Shown here: positions 36,301 through 44,216 of the stretch, piece after piece | Layout: every line of letters begins with the position of its first letter | How positions within the stretch are numbered: position 1 is the stretch's first letter | NCBI RefSeq assembly: GCF_008000995.1 | Contig: NZ_CP042828.1 | Coordinates: 4,206,882-4,270,881 of the forward strand | Direction of reading: 5' to 3' | Origin: Ruania zhangjianzhongii | Lineage (GTDB): Bacteria > Actinomycetota > Actinomycetes > Actinomycetales > Beutenbergiaceae | DNA: 64,000 nt | Translations under genes and position numbers: made by a program | Notes under the pieces: generated by a model | The model's input: only the letters and a program-made list of their open reading frames with translations | The model's database searches: none | What the model was told of the DNA's origin: nothing

Positions 36301-36339
36301 CCGACGGCCCGGCTCCCGTCGCGGGAACCGGGCCGTCGG
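36301..36339 (-). terminator. rplKA terminator
   Basis: An 18-bp inverted repeat (36301-36318 with 36322-36339, one mismatch or wobble) with a 3-nt loop lies 20 nt after the rplA stop. It ends the secE-nusG-rplK-rplA transcript. Confidence 0.8.
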
Positions 36340-36358
36340 TCGAACTGGGTGAGCTCCG

Positions 36359-37042
36359 TCAGGCGGTGGCCAGCGGAATGCCCGGGCCCATCGTCGTGGA
36401 GAGCACGGCCTTGCTGATGTAGCGACCCTTGGCCGAGGACGGCTTCAGGCGCTGCACCTCGTCGAGTGCGGCCGCGTAGTTCTCCAGCAGCGCCTCCTCG
36501 GAGAAGGACGCCTTGCCGATGATGAACTGGAGGTTGGCGTGCTTGTCGACGCGGAAGTCGATCTTGCCGCCCTTGATGTCGGTGACGGCCTTGGTCACGT
36601 CCATGGTCACGGTGCCGGTCTTCGGGTTCGGCATCAGCCCGCGGGGGCCGAGCACACGACCCAGCCGGCCAACCTTGCCCATCAGGTCCGGCGTGGCCAC
36701 GGCCGCGTCGAAGTTGGTGTAGCCCCCGGCGACCTTCTCGATCAGCTCGTCGCCGCCGACCTCGTCGGCCCCGGCCTCGATCGCCTGCTCGGCGCGGTTG
36801 CCGGTAGCGAACACCACCACGCGGGCGGTCTTGCCGGTGCCGTGCGGCAGGTTCACCGTGCCACGGACCATCTGGTCCGCCTTGCGCGGGTCCACACCGA
36901 GGCGGAAGACCACCTCGACGGTGGAGTCGAACTTGGTACCGGCGGTCTTCTTCGCCAGCGCCACGGCCTCGGCCGGGGTGTACTGCTCGTCGCGGTCCAC
37001 CAGGTCGGCGGCCTTGCGATACGTCTTGCTGCGCGTTGCCAT
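36359..37042 (-). CDS. rplA: 50S ribosomal protein L1
   Basis: L1 forms the mobile stalk near the E site and can repress rplKA translation. The 227-residue protein starts [20 protein letters not shown] and holds [22 protein letters not shown], the family signature. It ends [12 protein letters not shown], then a strong terminator. Confidence 0.97.
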   Translation of the reverse strand: MATRSKTYRKAADLVDRDEQYTPAEAVALAKKTAGTKFDSTVEVVFRLGVDPRKADQMVRGTVNLPHGTGKTARVVVFATGNRAEQAIEAGADEVGGDELIEKVAGGYTNFDAAVATPDLMGKVGRLGRVLGPRGLMPNPKTGTVTMDVTKAVTDIKGGKIDFRVDKHANLQFIIGKASFSEEALLENYAAALDEVQRLKPSSAKGRYISKAVLSTTMGPGIPLATA

Positions 37043-37122
37043 CTGCTTCTCCTTGGTTCTCAGCAGTTGTGGTACGGGTCCGCGCGGACCCTGCCACGTC
37101 GACGCCGGGTGGCGCCGGGGGT

Positions 37123-37551
37123 TCAGTTGACCGTGATACCCATCGAGCGGGCGGTGCCGGCGATGATCTTCGCGGCGGCGTCCACGTCGTTGGCGTTCAG
37201 GTCGGTCATCTTGGTCTCGGCGATCTCGCGCACCTGGTCCATGTTCAGCGAACCGACCTTGGTGGTGTGCGGGGTGCCCGAGCCCTTGGCCACGCCGGCG
37301 GCCTTCTTGATCAGCTCAGCGGCCGGCGGGGTCTTGGTGATGAAGGTGAACGAGCGGTCCTCGTAGACGGTGATCTCGACCGGGACCACGTTGCCGCGCT
37401 GGGACTCCGTAGCGGCGTTGTAGGCCTTGCAGAACTCCATGATGTTCACGCCGTGCTGACCCAGCGCGGGGCCGATCGGCGGTGCGGGGTTCGCGGCGCC
37501 GGCCTGGATCTGGAGCTTGATCAGGCCGGTGACCTTCTTCTTGGGGGGCAT
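37123..37551 (-). CDS. rplK: 50S ribosomal protein L11
   Basis: L11 with its rRNA forms the GTPase-associated centre and the thiostrepton site. The 142-residue protein starts [18 protein letters not shown] and includes [20 protein letters not shown] and the C-terminal RNA-binding domain ([20 protein letters not shown]). ATG 37551 is the conserved start; the frame extends to 37605. Confidence 0.97.
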   Translation of the reverse strand: MPPKKKVTGLIKLQIQAGAANPAPPIGPALGQHGVNIMEFCKAYNAATESQRGNVVPVEITVYEDRSFTFITKTPPAAELIKKAAGVAKGSGTPHTTKVGSLNMDQVREIAETKMTDLNANDVDAAAKIIAGTARSMGITVN

Positions 37552-37649
37552 GCTGTGACTCTTTCTGGTGGTGGGCCCACGCCGTGGGCGATGACCCGGT
37601 TGCATAACCGGGCGGTTGCCCGGTCAGGTTCTGGCTCTGGTGGAGCCGG

Positions 37650-38348
37650 TCAGATCTTGGCGACCTGGTTGAACGACAGCTCGACAGGAGTCTCGCGGCC
37701 GAAGATCGAGACCAGCACCTTGAGCTTCTGGCTCTCGGCGTTGATCTCGGAGATGGTGGCGGGCAGGGTCTCGAACGGCCCGTCGGTCACCGTGACCGAC
37801 TCGCCCACGGAGAACTCGACCTGCACCGCGGGCGCACTGGCCGGGGCAGCCCCGGTCGCGGCCGGCGTCTTGGCCTCGATGGTCGGGGCCAGCATGGACA
37901 TGACCTCGTCCAGGGTGAGCGGCACCGGCTGGTGGGTGTTCCCGACGAAACCGGTGACCCCCGGCGTGTGGCGCACCGCGCCCCACGACTCGTCGGTGAG
38001 GTCCATCCGCACCAGCACGTAGCTGGGGATCCGCACCCGGCGCACCAGCTTGCGCACCGAGTTCTTGATCTCGACGACCTCTTCCATCGGCACCTCGACG
38101 CCGAAGATGTAGTCCTCCATGTTCAAGGACTGGATCCGGGACTCGAGGTTGGCTTTCACCCGGTTCTCGTAGCCGGCGTAGGAGTGGATCACGTACCACT
38201 CGCCGGGCAGGCTCCGCAGCTCGGTGCGGAACGCTGCGACCGGGTCCTCAACGGGAGCCTCGCTCGCGGGCGCCTGCTCGGCCTCGACGGCGTCGGTCAC
38301 CTCCTCGGTGGAGGTCACCTCATCCTGGGCCTGGGCGTCTTCAGACAC
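37650..38348 (-). CDS. nusG: Transcription termination/antitermination factor NusG
   Basis: NusG binds RNA polymerase and couples it with Rho or with S10 on the ribosome. The 232-residue protein has an acidic N-terminal extension (about residues 1-48, rich in Glu, Asp and Ala), then the NGN domain ([25 protein letters not shown]) and a C-terminal KOW domain ([21 protein letters not shown]). It follows secE, the universal order. Confidence 0.96.
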   Translation of the reverse strand: MSEDAQAQDEVTSTEEVTDAVEAEQAPASEAPVEDPVAAFRTELRSLPGEWYVIHSYAGYENRVKANLESRIQSLNMEDYIFGVEVPMEEVVEIKNSVRKLVRRVRIPSYVLVRMDLTDESWGAVRHTPGVTGFVGNTHQPVPLTLDEVMSMLAPTIEAKTPAATGAAPASAPAVQVEFSVGESVTVTDGPFETLPATISEINAESQKLKVLVSIFGRETPVELSFNQVAKI

Positions 38349-38416
38349 GTGCTCGACCTGCTTCCCTCATCCGATGTCGTCTCTCGATGGTCCGTAGTGC
38401 TGGCGGTGGTGGCTCG

Positions 38417-39046
38417 TCAGCCGCCGAACGCCCACAGCACCAGGCGTCCAATACCGTAGTCAAGGGCACCGACGTAGGCCATCATGATGATCAGGAAGAC
38501 CACCACCACAGTTGCGTAGGTGAACAGCTCGTTCCGGGTCGGCGTGACCACCTTGCGAAGCTCGGCGATCACCTCCCGGACGTACCGGACGATCCGGGCA
38601 AAGACGTTCGGGCGCGTGGCGCGCGCCGCCTCGGCCTCTGCTCGCGACGTCGTCGCCCTGCCTTTACCCCCCTCAGCGGCACGGACCGAGGTGGGCCGAC
38701 CGGACGAGGAACCACCTGAGCCGCGCGCCGAGCGGGTGCTGCGCACCGAGGTGCTGCGGGTGCTGCCGGAGCTCTTTGCGGCGGCTACGTCTTTGCTCTT
38801 GTCAGCGGACTCAGATTTCTCCGCGCCCTTGGCCTCGTCCGCGGGCTCAGACTTCTCCGCCTCGCTCGACTCGCCTGCTGGCTCAGCCTTCTTCGAGTCG
38901 GCAGCGGCGGCGTCGGCCTCTGTCGCGTCGTCGCCAACCAGGCCATCAGCCTGCGGCTGGTCTGTGCCTTCTGCCCCTTCTGGAGCAGCGTCGCCACGGC
39001 CGTGGTCCTCGGGCTCGCCCGAGTCGGCACTCGTGGATTTGCTCAC
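38417..39046 (-). CDS. secE: Preprotein translocase subunit SecE with long N-terminal extension
   Basis: SecE clamps SecY in the membrane. The conserved part is at the C terminus: RPNVFARIVRYVREVIAELRKVVTPTRNEL, then one transmembrane segment (TYATVVVVFLIIMMAYVGALDYG). It is preceded by about 140 residues of low-complexity, highly charged sequence rich in Glu, Ala, Lys, Ser and Asp, then an SRSTSVRSTRSARGSGG-type basic stretch. GTG 39046 is chosen because tRNA-Trp lies immediately upstream; a shorter internal start cannot be excluded. The length (209) is far above the usual 60-160. Confidence 0.88.
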   Translation of the reverse strand: MSKSTSADSGEPEDHGRGDAAPEGAEGTDQPQADGLVGDDATEADAAAADSKKAEPAGESSEAEKSEPADEAKGAEKSESADKSKDVAAAKSSGSTRSTSVRSTRSARGSGGSSSGRPTSVRAAEGGKGRATTSRAEAEAARATRPNVFARIVRYVREVIAELRKVVTPTRNELFTYATVVVVFLIIMMAYVGALDYGIGRLVLWAFGG

Positions 39047-39098
39047 AGAACTGCTTTCGTTGGCTCGATGACTGCGGGTGGGGTGCTGAGGTGAGGTG

Positions 39099-39171
39099 CA
39101 GGGTAGGAGGGACTCGAACCCACAACCGCCGGTTTTGGAGACCGGTGCGCTACCAATTGCGCCACTACCCT
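39099..39171 (-). tRNA. tRNA-Trp (CCA)
   Basis: The 73-nt cloverleaf has acceptor AGGGTAG pairing with CTACCCT, a CCA anticodon in the loop CTCCAAA, T-arm GGTTCGAGTCC and discriminator G. It lies directly upstream of secE on the same strand, the arrangement common in actinobacteria. CCA is not encoded. Confidence 0.95.
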
Positions 39172-39245
39172 TTGCAGTGAACGCCGCCGGTGATCCGGGC
39201 CGATGGGCACAAACCAGCGTGGCGGACGTCAACCACCGGACACCG

Positions 39246-39275
39246 AGTGTACGGGACATCGACGGCCAGGTCGAA
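39246..39275 (-). promoter_or_regulatory. Candidate tRNA-Trp/secE promoter
   Basis: On the minus strand TTCGAC (-35, 39270-39275) and TACACT (-10, 39246-39251) are 18 nt apart, about 75 nt upstream of the tRNA. It would serve tRNA-Trp and probably secE-nusG-rplKA. The rest of the 39172-39415 gap shows no gene. Confidence 0.5.
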
Positions 39276-39415
39276 CCACCCTACGCGAGTCCGCACCCCA
39301 GCTGAAGCCGGCGCCCGCCCGTGCGGGGGAAATTCGGCGACGAAGCCTCGGCCGAGAACGTTCGCGAGACGCGGGCGGGTGGGAATGGCCGTATCTGCGC
39401 GCGCTGACACCGATA

Positions 39416-40888
39416 ATGGCTGATATGGCTTCGAAGGATCGTCAGTGGCGGATGAGTGTGCGCACGCGTGCCCTCGCCGCCCTCATCGGTCTGGCTGCGT
39501 TGGCGATGGCCGCAGCCGGGATGACGGCCTACTCCTTGGAGCGCGACCACACCGCCCGAGTGATGGACGAGTCGCTCCTGCGCAACGCGGACGAGATCCG
39601 CACCCTGCACGAACAGGGGGTGGACCCCGCGACCGGGGACCCGTTCGCGTCGGTGGAGGCGGTCCTGCGCACCGCGCTGAGCCGAGTGGTGCCGGCGGAG
39701 AACGAAGCGGTGGCCGGATTCATGGGCGCCGAGCTGTCCCAGGTTCCGAGCGTATTCACGTCCTTCCGGATCCAGGACGACCCCGAGCTGTTGGCCGCGG
39801 TGGCTCCGGTGAGTACCTGGTCCAGCGCCGACATCATGACGGTGGACACCGACCAGCGCAGCTATCGCGTGCTCGGGCTCCCGGTGCAGAGTGGTGGCGA
39901 TGGGCCCGACGGTGCGGTGGTGCTCGCCTTCGACCTGGACGCCGAGTTCGCCCAGCTGAACAACACCTTCGGCACCTATGCGCTGGTGGCAGTGGTCGCG
40001 CTGGTCTGGATCACCGTGATCGGCTGGTTCGTGGTGGGCCGGATGCTGCTCCCGGTCACTGTGCTGCGCACTACGGCTGCCGAGATCAGCTCCTCCGACG
40101 ACCTGTCCCGCCGGGTCCCGGTGACCGGGAAGGACGATCTTGCTGCACTGAGCGAGACGGTGAACGGCATGTTCGCTCGGCTGGAGCATACGTTCGCCTC
40201 CCAGCGTCAGCTCCTCGACGACGTCGGTCACGAGCTGCGTACGCCCCTCACCGTGGTGCGGGGTCATCTGGAGCTGATGGACCCCACCGACGCAGCCGAT
40301 GCCGCGGACACCCAGGCGCTGGTCCTGGACGAGGTGGACCGGATGAACCTGCTGGTGGAGGATCTGATGACGCTGGCCAAGGCCCGGCGCCCGGACTTCG
40401 TCACCCTGATCGGCGTGGATATGGCACTGCTCACCGACGAGGTGCTTGCCAAGGCGCAGCCGCTGGGTGAACGCCGTTGGGTGTTGGACTCGCTGGCCGA
40501 CGTGCAGGTCGAGGCTGACCCGCGCCGTCTCACCCAGGCCTGGCTGCAGCTGGTCTCGAACGCGGTGAAGTTTTCCGCCGAAGGCTCGACCGTGGCTATC
40601 GGGTCGCGGTACTCGCCGTCGACGGGCACAGTGCGGCTGTGGGTCCGGGACGAGGGTGCGGGTATCGAGCCGGAGGACCAGGCGCGCATCTTCGAACGGT
40701 TCGAGCGCTTGAATCCCTCCGTCGACGGGACCGGGCTGGGGCTGTCCATCGTGTCCCTGATCGCCGAGGCACACGGTGGTCAGGTGGACCTGGAATCCAC
40801 TGTTGGCGCAGGGAGCACGTTCAGCATCGTCCTTCCGTTATCGCCCAGCGAGGCACCGCAACGTTCAGAAGAGAGGACAACCCGATGA
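39416..40888 (+). CDS. Two-component sensor histidine kinase (OmpR-system type)
   Basis: The 490-residue membrane kinase has two transmembrane segments (ALAALIGLAALAMAAAGMTAY and YALVAVVALVWITVIGWFVV) flanking an extracellular sensor of about 120 residues, then HAMP, the H-box DDVGHELRTPL with phospho-acceptor His near residue 272, the N-box NAVKFS, and G-boxes DEGAGIEPEDQARIF and GTGLGLSI. The start is uncertain: ATGs at 39416, 39425 and 39452 have weak ribosome-binding sites. Its stop overlaps the response-regulator ATG (ATGA). The signal is unknown. Confidence 0.88.
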   Translation: MADMASKDRQWRMSVRTRALAALIGLAALAMAAAGMTAYSLERDHTARVMDESLLRNADEIRTLHEQGVDPATGDPFASVEAVLRTALSRVVPAENEAVAGFMGAELSQVPSVFTSFRIQDDPELLAAVAPVSTWSSADIMTVDTDQRSYRVLGLPVQSGGDGPDGAVVLAFDLDAEFAQLNNTFGTYALVAVVALVWITVIGWFVVGRMLLPVTVLRTTAAEISSSDDLSRRVPVTGKDDLAALSETVNGMFARLEHTFASQRQLLDDVGHELRTPLTVVRGHLELMDPTDAADAADTQALVLDEVDRMNLLVEDLMTLAKARRPDFVTLIGVDMALLTDEVLAKAQPLGERRWVLDSLADVQVEADPRRLTQAWLQLVSNAVKFSAEGSTVAIGSRYSPSTGTVRLWVRDEGAGIEPEDQARIFERFERLNPSVDGTGLGLSIVSLIAEAHGGQVDLESTVGAGSTFSIVLPLSPSEAPQRSEERTTR

Positions 40889-41544
40889 GCCAGATCCTGA
40901 TCGCGGAGGACGAGGAGCGGATCGCCTCCTTCGTGGCCAAAGGGCTGCGCTCCGCCGGCTACTCCCCCACCGTGGTACCCACCGGGACCGAGGCGATCGA
41001 TCTGGCGAGTACCGGCGAGTTCGACCTGCTCATCCTGGACCTCGGCCTTCCGGACCGGGATGGCTTCGACGTGCTGAACACGATCCGCGGCCAGGGTGGG
41101 ACGATGCCGGTGATCATCCTCACCGCGCGGTCGTCGGTCACCGACACGGTCACCGGCCTGGAGAGCGGCGCCGACGACTACATGGCCAAGCCGTTCCGGT
41201 TCGAGGAGCTACTCGCCCGAGTGCGGTTGCGGCTGCGGGCCGAGCCGACCGGCGAGGGCTCGACCGTACTCAGCCACGACGGGCTCTCCCTGGATCTGCG
41301 CACTCGGCGGGCGAGCGTCGGCGGACGTGAGGTGGATCTGTCCGCGCGAGAGTTCACCCTGGCGGAGACCTTCCTGCGCAGCCCCCGGCAGGTACTCAGC
41401 CGCGAGCAGCTGCTCTCCCGGGTGTGGGGCTACGACTTCGACCCAGGATCGAACGTGGTGGACGTCTATGTGCGCTACCTGCGCAAGAAGCTCGGCGCGG
41501 ACCGGTTCGAGACGGTCCGCGGGATGGGCTACCGGCTCCGGTAG
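40885..41544 (+). CDS. OmpR/PhoB-family response regulator
   Basis: The 219-residue regulator has a receiver domain with acidic pocket EDEE (8-11), phospho-acceptor Asp52 (LILDLGLPD) and the MAKPF lysine, and a winged-helix DNA-binding domain ending DVYVRYLRKKLGADRFETVRGMGYRLR. It is co-translated with the upstream kinase. It converges on the low-complexity protein genes, and the repeated TGAGA/TCTCA sites there are plausible targets, by inference only. Confidence 0.92.
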   Translation: MSQILIAEDEERIASFVAKGLRSAGYSPTVVPTGTEAIDLASTGEFDLLILDLGLPDRDGFDVLNTIRGQGGTMPVIILTARSSVTDTVTGLESGADDYMAKPFRFEELLARVRLRLRAEPTGEGSTVLSHDGLSLDLRTRRASVGGREVDLSAREFTLAETFLRSPRQVLSREQLLSRVWGYDFDPGSNVVDVYVRYLRKKLGADRFETVRGMGYRLR

Positions 41545-41560
41545 CACTCCGGACACACGT

Positions 41561-41595
41561 CGGCCCCGGTACCGCACTGGGCAGTACCGGGGCCG
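41561..41595. terminator. Bidirectional terminator between response regulator and (SPNTPA)n gene
   Basis: A perfect 12-bp inverted repeat (41561-41572 with 41584-41595) with an 11-nt loop lies in the 68-nt convergent gap. It can act for both the two-component operon and the opposite repeat-protein gene. Confidence 0.75.
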
Positions 41596-41612
41596 GCGGG
41601 TGACTAGGACCG

Positions 41613-42179
41613 TCAGTCGCCAGAGTCAGCCGAGGGGGCGCTCTGCGGGCTGTTCGGGCTGTTCGGGCTGTTCGGGCTCTGCGGGCTCGCAGGGCTGTTC
41701 GGGCTCGCCGGGGTATTCGGGCTGGCCGGAGTGTTCGGGCTCGCCGGGCTGTTCGGAGTGTTCGGGCTCGCCGGAGTGTTCGGGCTGTTCGGGCTCGCCG
41801 GAGTATTCGGCGTGTTCGGGCTCGCCGGAGTGTTCGGGCTCGCCGGGGTATTCGGGCTGGCCGGAGTGTTCGGGCTCGCCGGAGTGTTCGGGCTGTTCGG
41901 CGTCCGCGGTGACTGAGCCGACTGGGCCGTCTGGGCGGACTGTGCGGTGATCGCGGTCGTCGCGCTATCCGACGCGACGTTGGCCGGATCGGCGGTCGCC
42001 TCGACGCTCCCACCGCCGGCGAGGGCAGCCTCGATCGTCGGCCCGGCTGCCTGCGCCACCTTGGCGGTGGTGCCGGCGTTGGACTGGGGCAGCCCGTCGG
42101 ACCCGGCGGCTGCTGCGGTGCCGGCGATTCCCAGCACACCCAGTGCGCCGGTCACAACCCATGCGGTACGCGTTTTCAT
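41613..42179 (-). CDS. Secreted low-complexity (SPNTPA)n repeat protein
   Basis: The 188-residue product has an N-terminal signal peptide (basic MKTRT, hydrophobic WVVTGALGVLGIAGTA, cleavage near TAAAA-GS). A short Ala/Gly region and an SAQTAQSAQS stretch follow. From about residue 90 to the end it is SPNTPA, SPNTPNTPA and SPNSPNTPA repeats. There is no sortase signal or C-terminal membrane segment. I do not recognise a named family. Its N terminus (TGALGVLGIAG) and Gln/Ser-rich tail resemble the neighbouring (GNGGS)n protein, so the two are likely paralogues. A TGAGA/TCTCA palindrome lies about 90-110 nt upstream. Confidence 0.7.
   Translation of the reverse strand: MKTRTAWVVTGALGVLGIAGTAAAAGSDGLPQSNAGTTAKVAQAAGPTIEAALAGGGSVEATADPANVASDSATTAITAQSAQTAQSAQSPRTPNSPNTPASPNTPASPNTPASPNTPASPNTPNTPASPNSPNTPASPNTPNSPASPNTPASPNTPASPNSPASPQSPNSPNSPNSPQSAPSADSGD
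41640..41915 (-). repeat. 9/18-nt repeat array encoding SPNTPA units
   Basis: The DNA consists of GC-rich 9-nt modules (AGCCCGAAC and ACTCCGGCG-like on the minus strand) combined into 18-nt and 27-nt units. All changes keep the frame, so the number of units can vary without breaking the gene. Confidence 0.8.
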
Positions 42180-42245
42180 GTCGTCTCCTCAGACTGTGGG
42201 TCCCGCACCCTGCGGGATCGTTCACTAGTGATACTGCTGCGGCTG

Positions 42246-42287
42246 GATGAGAGGACCAGGACAGGGCGGTGAGAGGTCTCTCATCTT
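42246..42287. promoter_or_regulatory. TGAGAG/CTCTCA operator-like site before the (SPNTPA)n gene
   Basis: The palindrome TGAGAGGTCTCTCA (42270-42283) continues as TCATCT, and a further half-site GGATGAGAGG lies at 42245-42254. The same motif, TGAGA-N4-TCTCATCT, occurs at 44168-44187 upstream of the APH-like gene. It is probably a regulator-binding site; the regulator is not shown by the sequence. Confidence 0.6.
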
Positions 42288-42312
42288 CCACGCGGAGTGC
42301 GTGCGGGCTCGA

Positions 42313-42825
42313 TCAGTCGTCGTCCGGCGAGTCTGCGCTCGGCGGAGACTGCGGGCTCTGCGGCGTCTGAGCGCTCTGCGCGGAGACCGGGGAGGCGAGC
42401 GAGACGGTCTCCGGTGCGTCGTCATCGTCCGACCCACCGTTGCCGGAGCCACCATTGCCGGACCCACCATTGCCCGAACCGCCGTTACCGGAACCGCCGT
42501 TGCCCGAGCCACCATTGCCCGAACCGCCGTTACCGGACCCACCATTACCGGACCCCCCGTTCCCGGAGCCACCGTTGCCGGAATCACCCGAGGAACCCTC
42601 CCCCGAGCCATTGCCGGACTGACCACCCGAGGTGCGTTCCTCGCTCGGCCGGGCTCCGCCGTCGTTGCCCGCTTCCGCCTGCTCGGTGACCTGCGGGCTC
42701 GGGGTGACCACGATCACCTCACCGGGTGCAGGGCTCGCCCCGCTCGGGCTGGTTGCCAGCACAGCGGCCACTACTCCGGCCACACCGAGCACACCGGTGG
42801 CCATCCAGGTCGTGTTCTTGCTCAT
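42313..42825 (-). CDS. Secreted low-complexity (GNGGS)n repeat protein
   Basis: The 170-residue protein starts MSKNTTWMATGVLGVAGVVAAVLA, a signal peptide or anchor. Then comes a charged segment (QVTEQAEAGNDGGARPSEERTSGG), ten uninterrupted GNGGS repeats, an acidic DDDDAPE and the tail SAQSAQTPQSPQSPPSADSPDDD. ATG 42825 follows GGAGG; it lies 19 nt after the APH-like gene and is probably co-transcribed. The tail shares the SAQ/PQSP and PSADS motifs with the downstream (SPNTPA)n protein. The family is not recognised. Glycine-rich exported proteins of this kind may be surface or linker proteins, but that is a guess. Confidence 0.7.
   Translation of the reverse strand: MSKNTTWMATGVLGVAGVVAAVLATSPSGASPAPGEVIVVTPSPQVTEQAEAGNDGGARPSEERTSGGQSGNGSGEGSSGDSGNGGSGNGGSGNGGSGNGGSGNGGSGNGGSGNGGSGNGGSGNGGSGNGGSDDDDAPETVSLASPVSAQSAQTPQSPQSPPSADSPDDD
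42432..42582 (-). repeat. Ten 15-nt repeats encoding GNGGS
   Basis: Ten consecutive 15-bp units encode GNGGS. Synonymous third-position differences between units indicate that the protein repeat is older than a simple recent slippage and is held by selection on the amino acids. Confidence 0.85.
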
Positions 42826-42844
42826 GATTCCTCCGTCGTGTTCC

Positions 42845-44125
42845 TCAGCTGTGCTCTGCCTGCGGCGCTTCAGCCACCAGGTGGTGCGCACGGCTGAGCC
42901 AGTCCTCTGCCGTTGCCAACCGCTGCCGGGCCTGGTCCGGTCCGGTACCCGCCACCAGGGAGAGCACCACCCCCGCCACACGTGCGGCCAGGGACGCCGG
43001 GTCGCAGGTGCGGGCGAGGACCTCGAACCACTCGAGTACCAGCTCATCCCCGTGCGGATAGATCGTGGGCGCCAGCGAGCGCAGCACCGCCAGATGCCCG
43101 AGCAGCGTGGCGAGATCGTCCTCGCGCACGCCGGGCCCGAGCGAGTCCAGGTCGATCACCCCGCTGACGCTCCCGGCGGCCGTGAAGATGTTCGCCTCGT
43201 AGAAGTCACCGTGGGTCGGGACCGTCGGTGACGTGGGCCGCTCGGCCAGCACGTCCTGCACGCCGGTCTCGATCGCATCGATCCGCGCGCCTTCCTCTGG
43301 GAGGGTGCCGCGGGCGGCAGCCGCGTGGAAGTCGACGCGATCCACCCAGGAGGACCGTGCGCCGAGCTCCAACACCCCCGCGGGGAGCTCGTCCAACCAG
43401 GCGACCACCTCTCGCGGGTCAGGCAGGTCCCCGGGATGGCTCCGAGCAGCCGCGATCGCCTCGGCCAGCGGACGCCCCGCAGCGGTGGCGAGCACCAGAA
43501 CTGTCGGCAGCGGGCGGGCCAGCACCTTCGGCGCCCGGTGCACCGGTGCCTCGAGCAGTCGATGCCGCCGTTCCAGCCGGCGGGCGCGCCGCTCCGGGAG
43601 CACCTTGAGGTAGCAGGTCGTCCCGTCCACGCTCGCGCGGATCACTGCGCGCCGGGTGGGCCGGTAGCTGAGCAGCTGGATCCGCGCAGGGCCGCCGTTG
43701 CCGACGCCCACGTCCCGCAACCACCCACCTACGGTGGCCGGATCGAGCGCCTGCTCCAGCCCAGGCAGAACCGGGTCCTGCGCGCGGCGCCACACCCGCA
43801 CGGTCCGTACGCCGTCCTGGAGCACCGCCACTCCCGGGCCGTCCGGGACCTCAGCGGTCGAGGCAACCAGGTATTCGCTCACCTGCACCCCGGCGACGGC
43901 GTAGCCCACCCGGTATCCGACGCTCACCCCGGCACCGGGCCGGTGGTGCACGGAGTCCACCTCGGCGGCCCACTCGGTGATGGTCTCCCCGTCCGGATCG
44001 GGAGAGGCGTGTCGGCCCGGTGCGCCTGCCCGGCCGGAGCCGATGACGGCGAGGCGGAGCAGCTCACCGGCGTCAGAACCGGTGAGTACCTCGATCGTCG
44101 CGCGCTCGAGCGCAGGGCTGGACAT
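42845..44125 (-). CDS. Aminoglycoside-phosphotransferase (APH)-fold kinase
   Basis: The 426-residue protein has the APH/choline kinase-type catalytic loop THGDFYEANIF (near residues 303-313) and the metal-binding VIDLDSLG some 15 residues later, with an N-lobe containing TTCYLKVLPE as the ATP-lysine region. An unusual N-terminal domain of about 130 residues comes first. The APH family phosphorylates small molecules including sugars, choline and drugs; no substrate can be assigned. It is first in an apparent operon with the (GNGGS)n gene. ATG 44125 is chosen; the frame is open to 44185. Confidence 0.78.
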   Translation of the reverse strand: MSSPALERATIEVLTGSDAGELLRLAVIGSGRAGAPGRHASPDPDGETITEWAAEVDSVHHRPGAGVSVGYRVGYAVAGVQVSEYLVASTAEVPDGPGVAVLQDGVRTVRVWRRAQDPVLPGLEQALDPATVGGWLRDVGVGNGGPARIQLLSYRPTRRAVIRASVDGTTCYLKVLPERRARRLERRHRLLEAPVHRAPKVLARPLPTVLVLATAAGRPLAEAIAAARSHPGDLPDPREVVAWLDELPAGVLELGARSSWVDRVDFHAAAARGTLPEEGARIDAIETGVQDVLAERPTSPTVPTHGDFYEANIFTAAGSVSGVIDLDSLGPGVREDDLATLLGHLAVLRSLAPTIYPHGDELVLEWFEVLARTCDPASLAARVAGVVLSLVAGTGPDQARQRLATAEDWLSRAHHLVAEAPQAEHS

Positions 44126-44167
44126 GCCCCCATCACACCATCGAAACCCACGGCGCACATGAGCCGA

Positions 44168-44187
44168 AGATGAGAAAGCTCTCATCT
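44168..44187. promoter_or_regulatory. Perfect AGATGAGA/TCTCATCT palindrome between APH gene and add
   Basis: AGATGAGA and TCTCATCT form 8-bp arms around AAGC in the 91-nt divergent gap. The site is 43-62 nt upstream of the APH ATG and 30-49 nt upstream of the add GTG. It matches the site before the (SPNTPA)n gene, so it may coordinate these transcription units. Confidence 0.65.
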
Positions 44188-44216
44188 GGGCAGGTCCGGG
44201 CTCCTACAGTGGACGG

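Noticed and set aside
41731-41916. Plus-strand frame encoding FGLAGVFG-like repeats
   Set aside because: It is simply the complement of the (SPNTPA)n array, with no start signal and no conserved partner.
42432-42582. Possible collagen-like protein
   Set aside because: The repeat is GNGGS, not the Gly-X-Y triplet required for a collagen triple helix.
41613-42825. Sortase-anchored surface proteins
   Set aside because: Neither repeat protein has an LPxTG-type motif, C-terminal membrane segment or basic tail.
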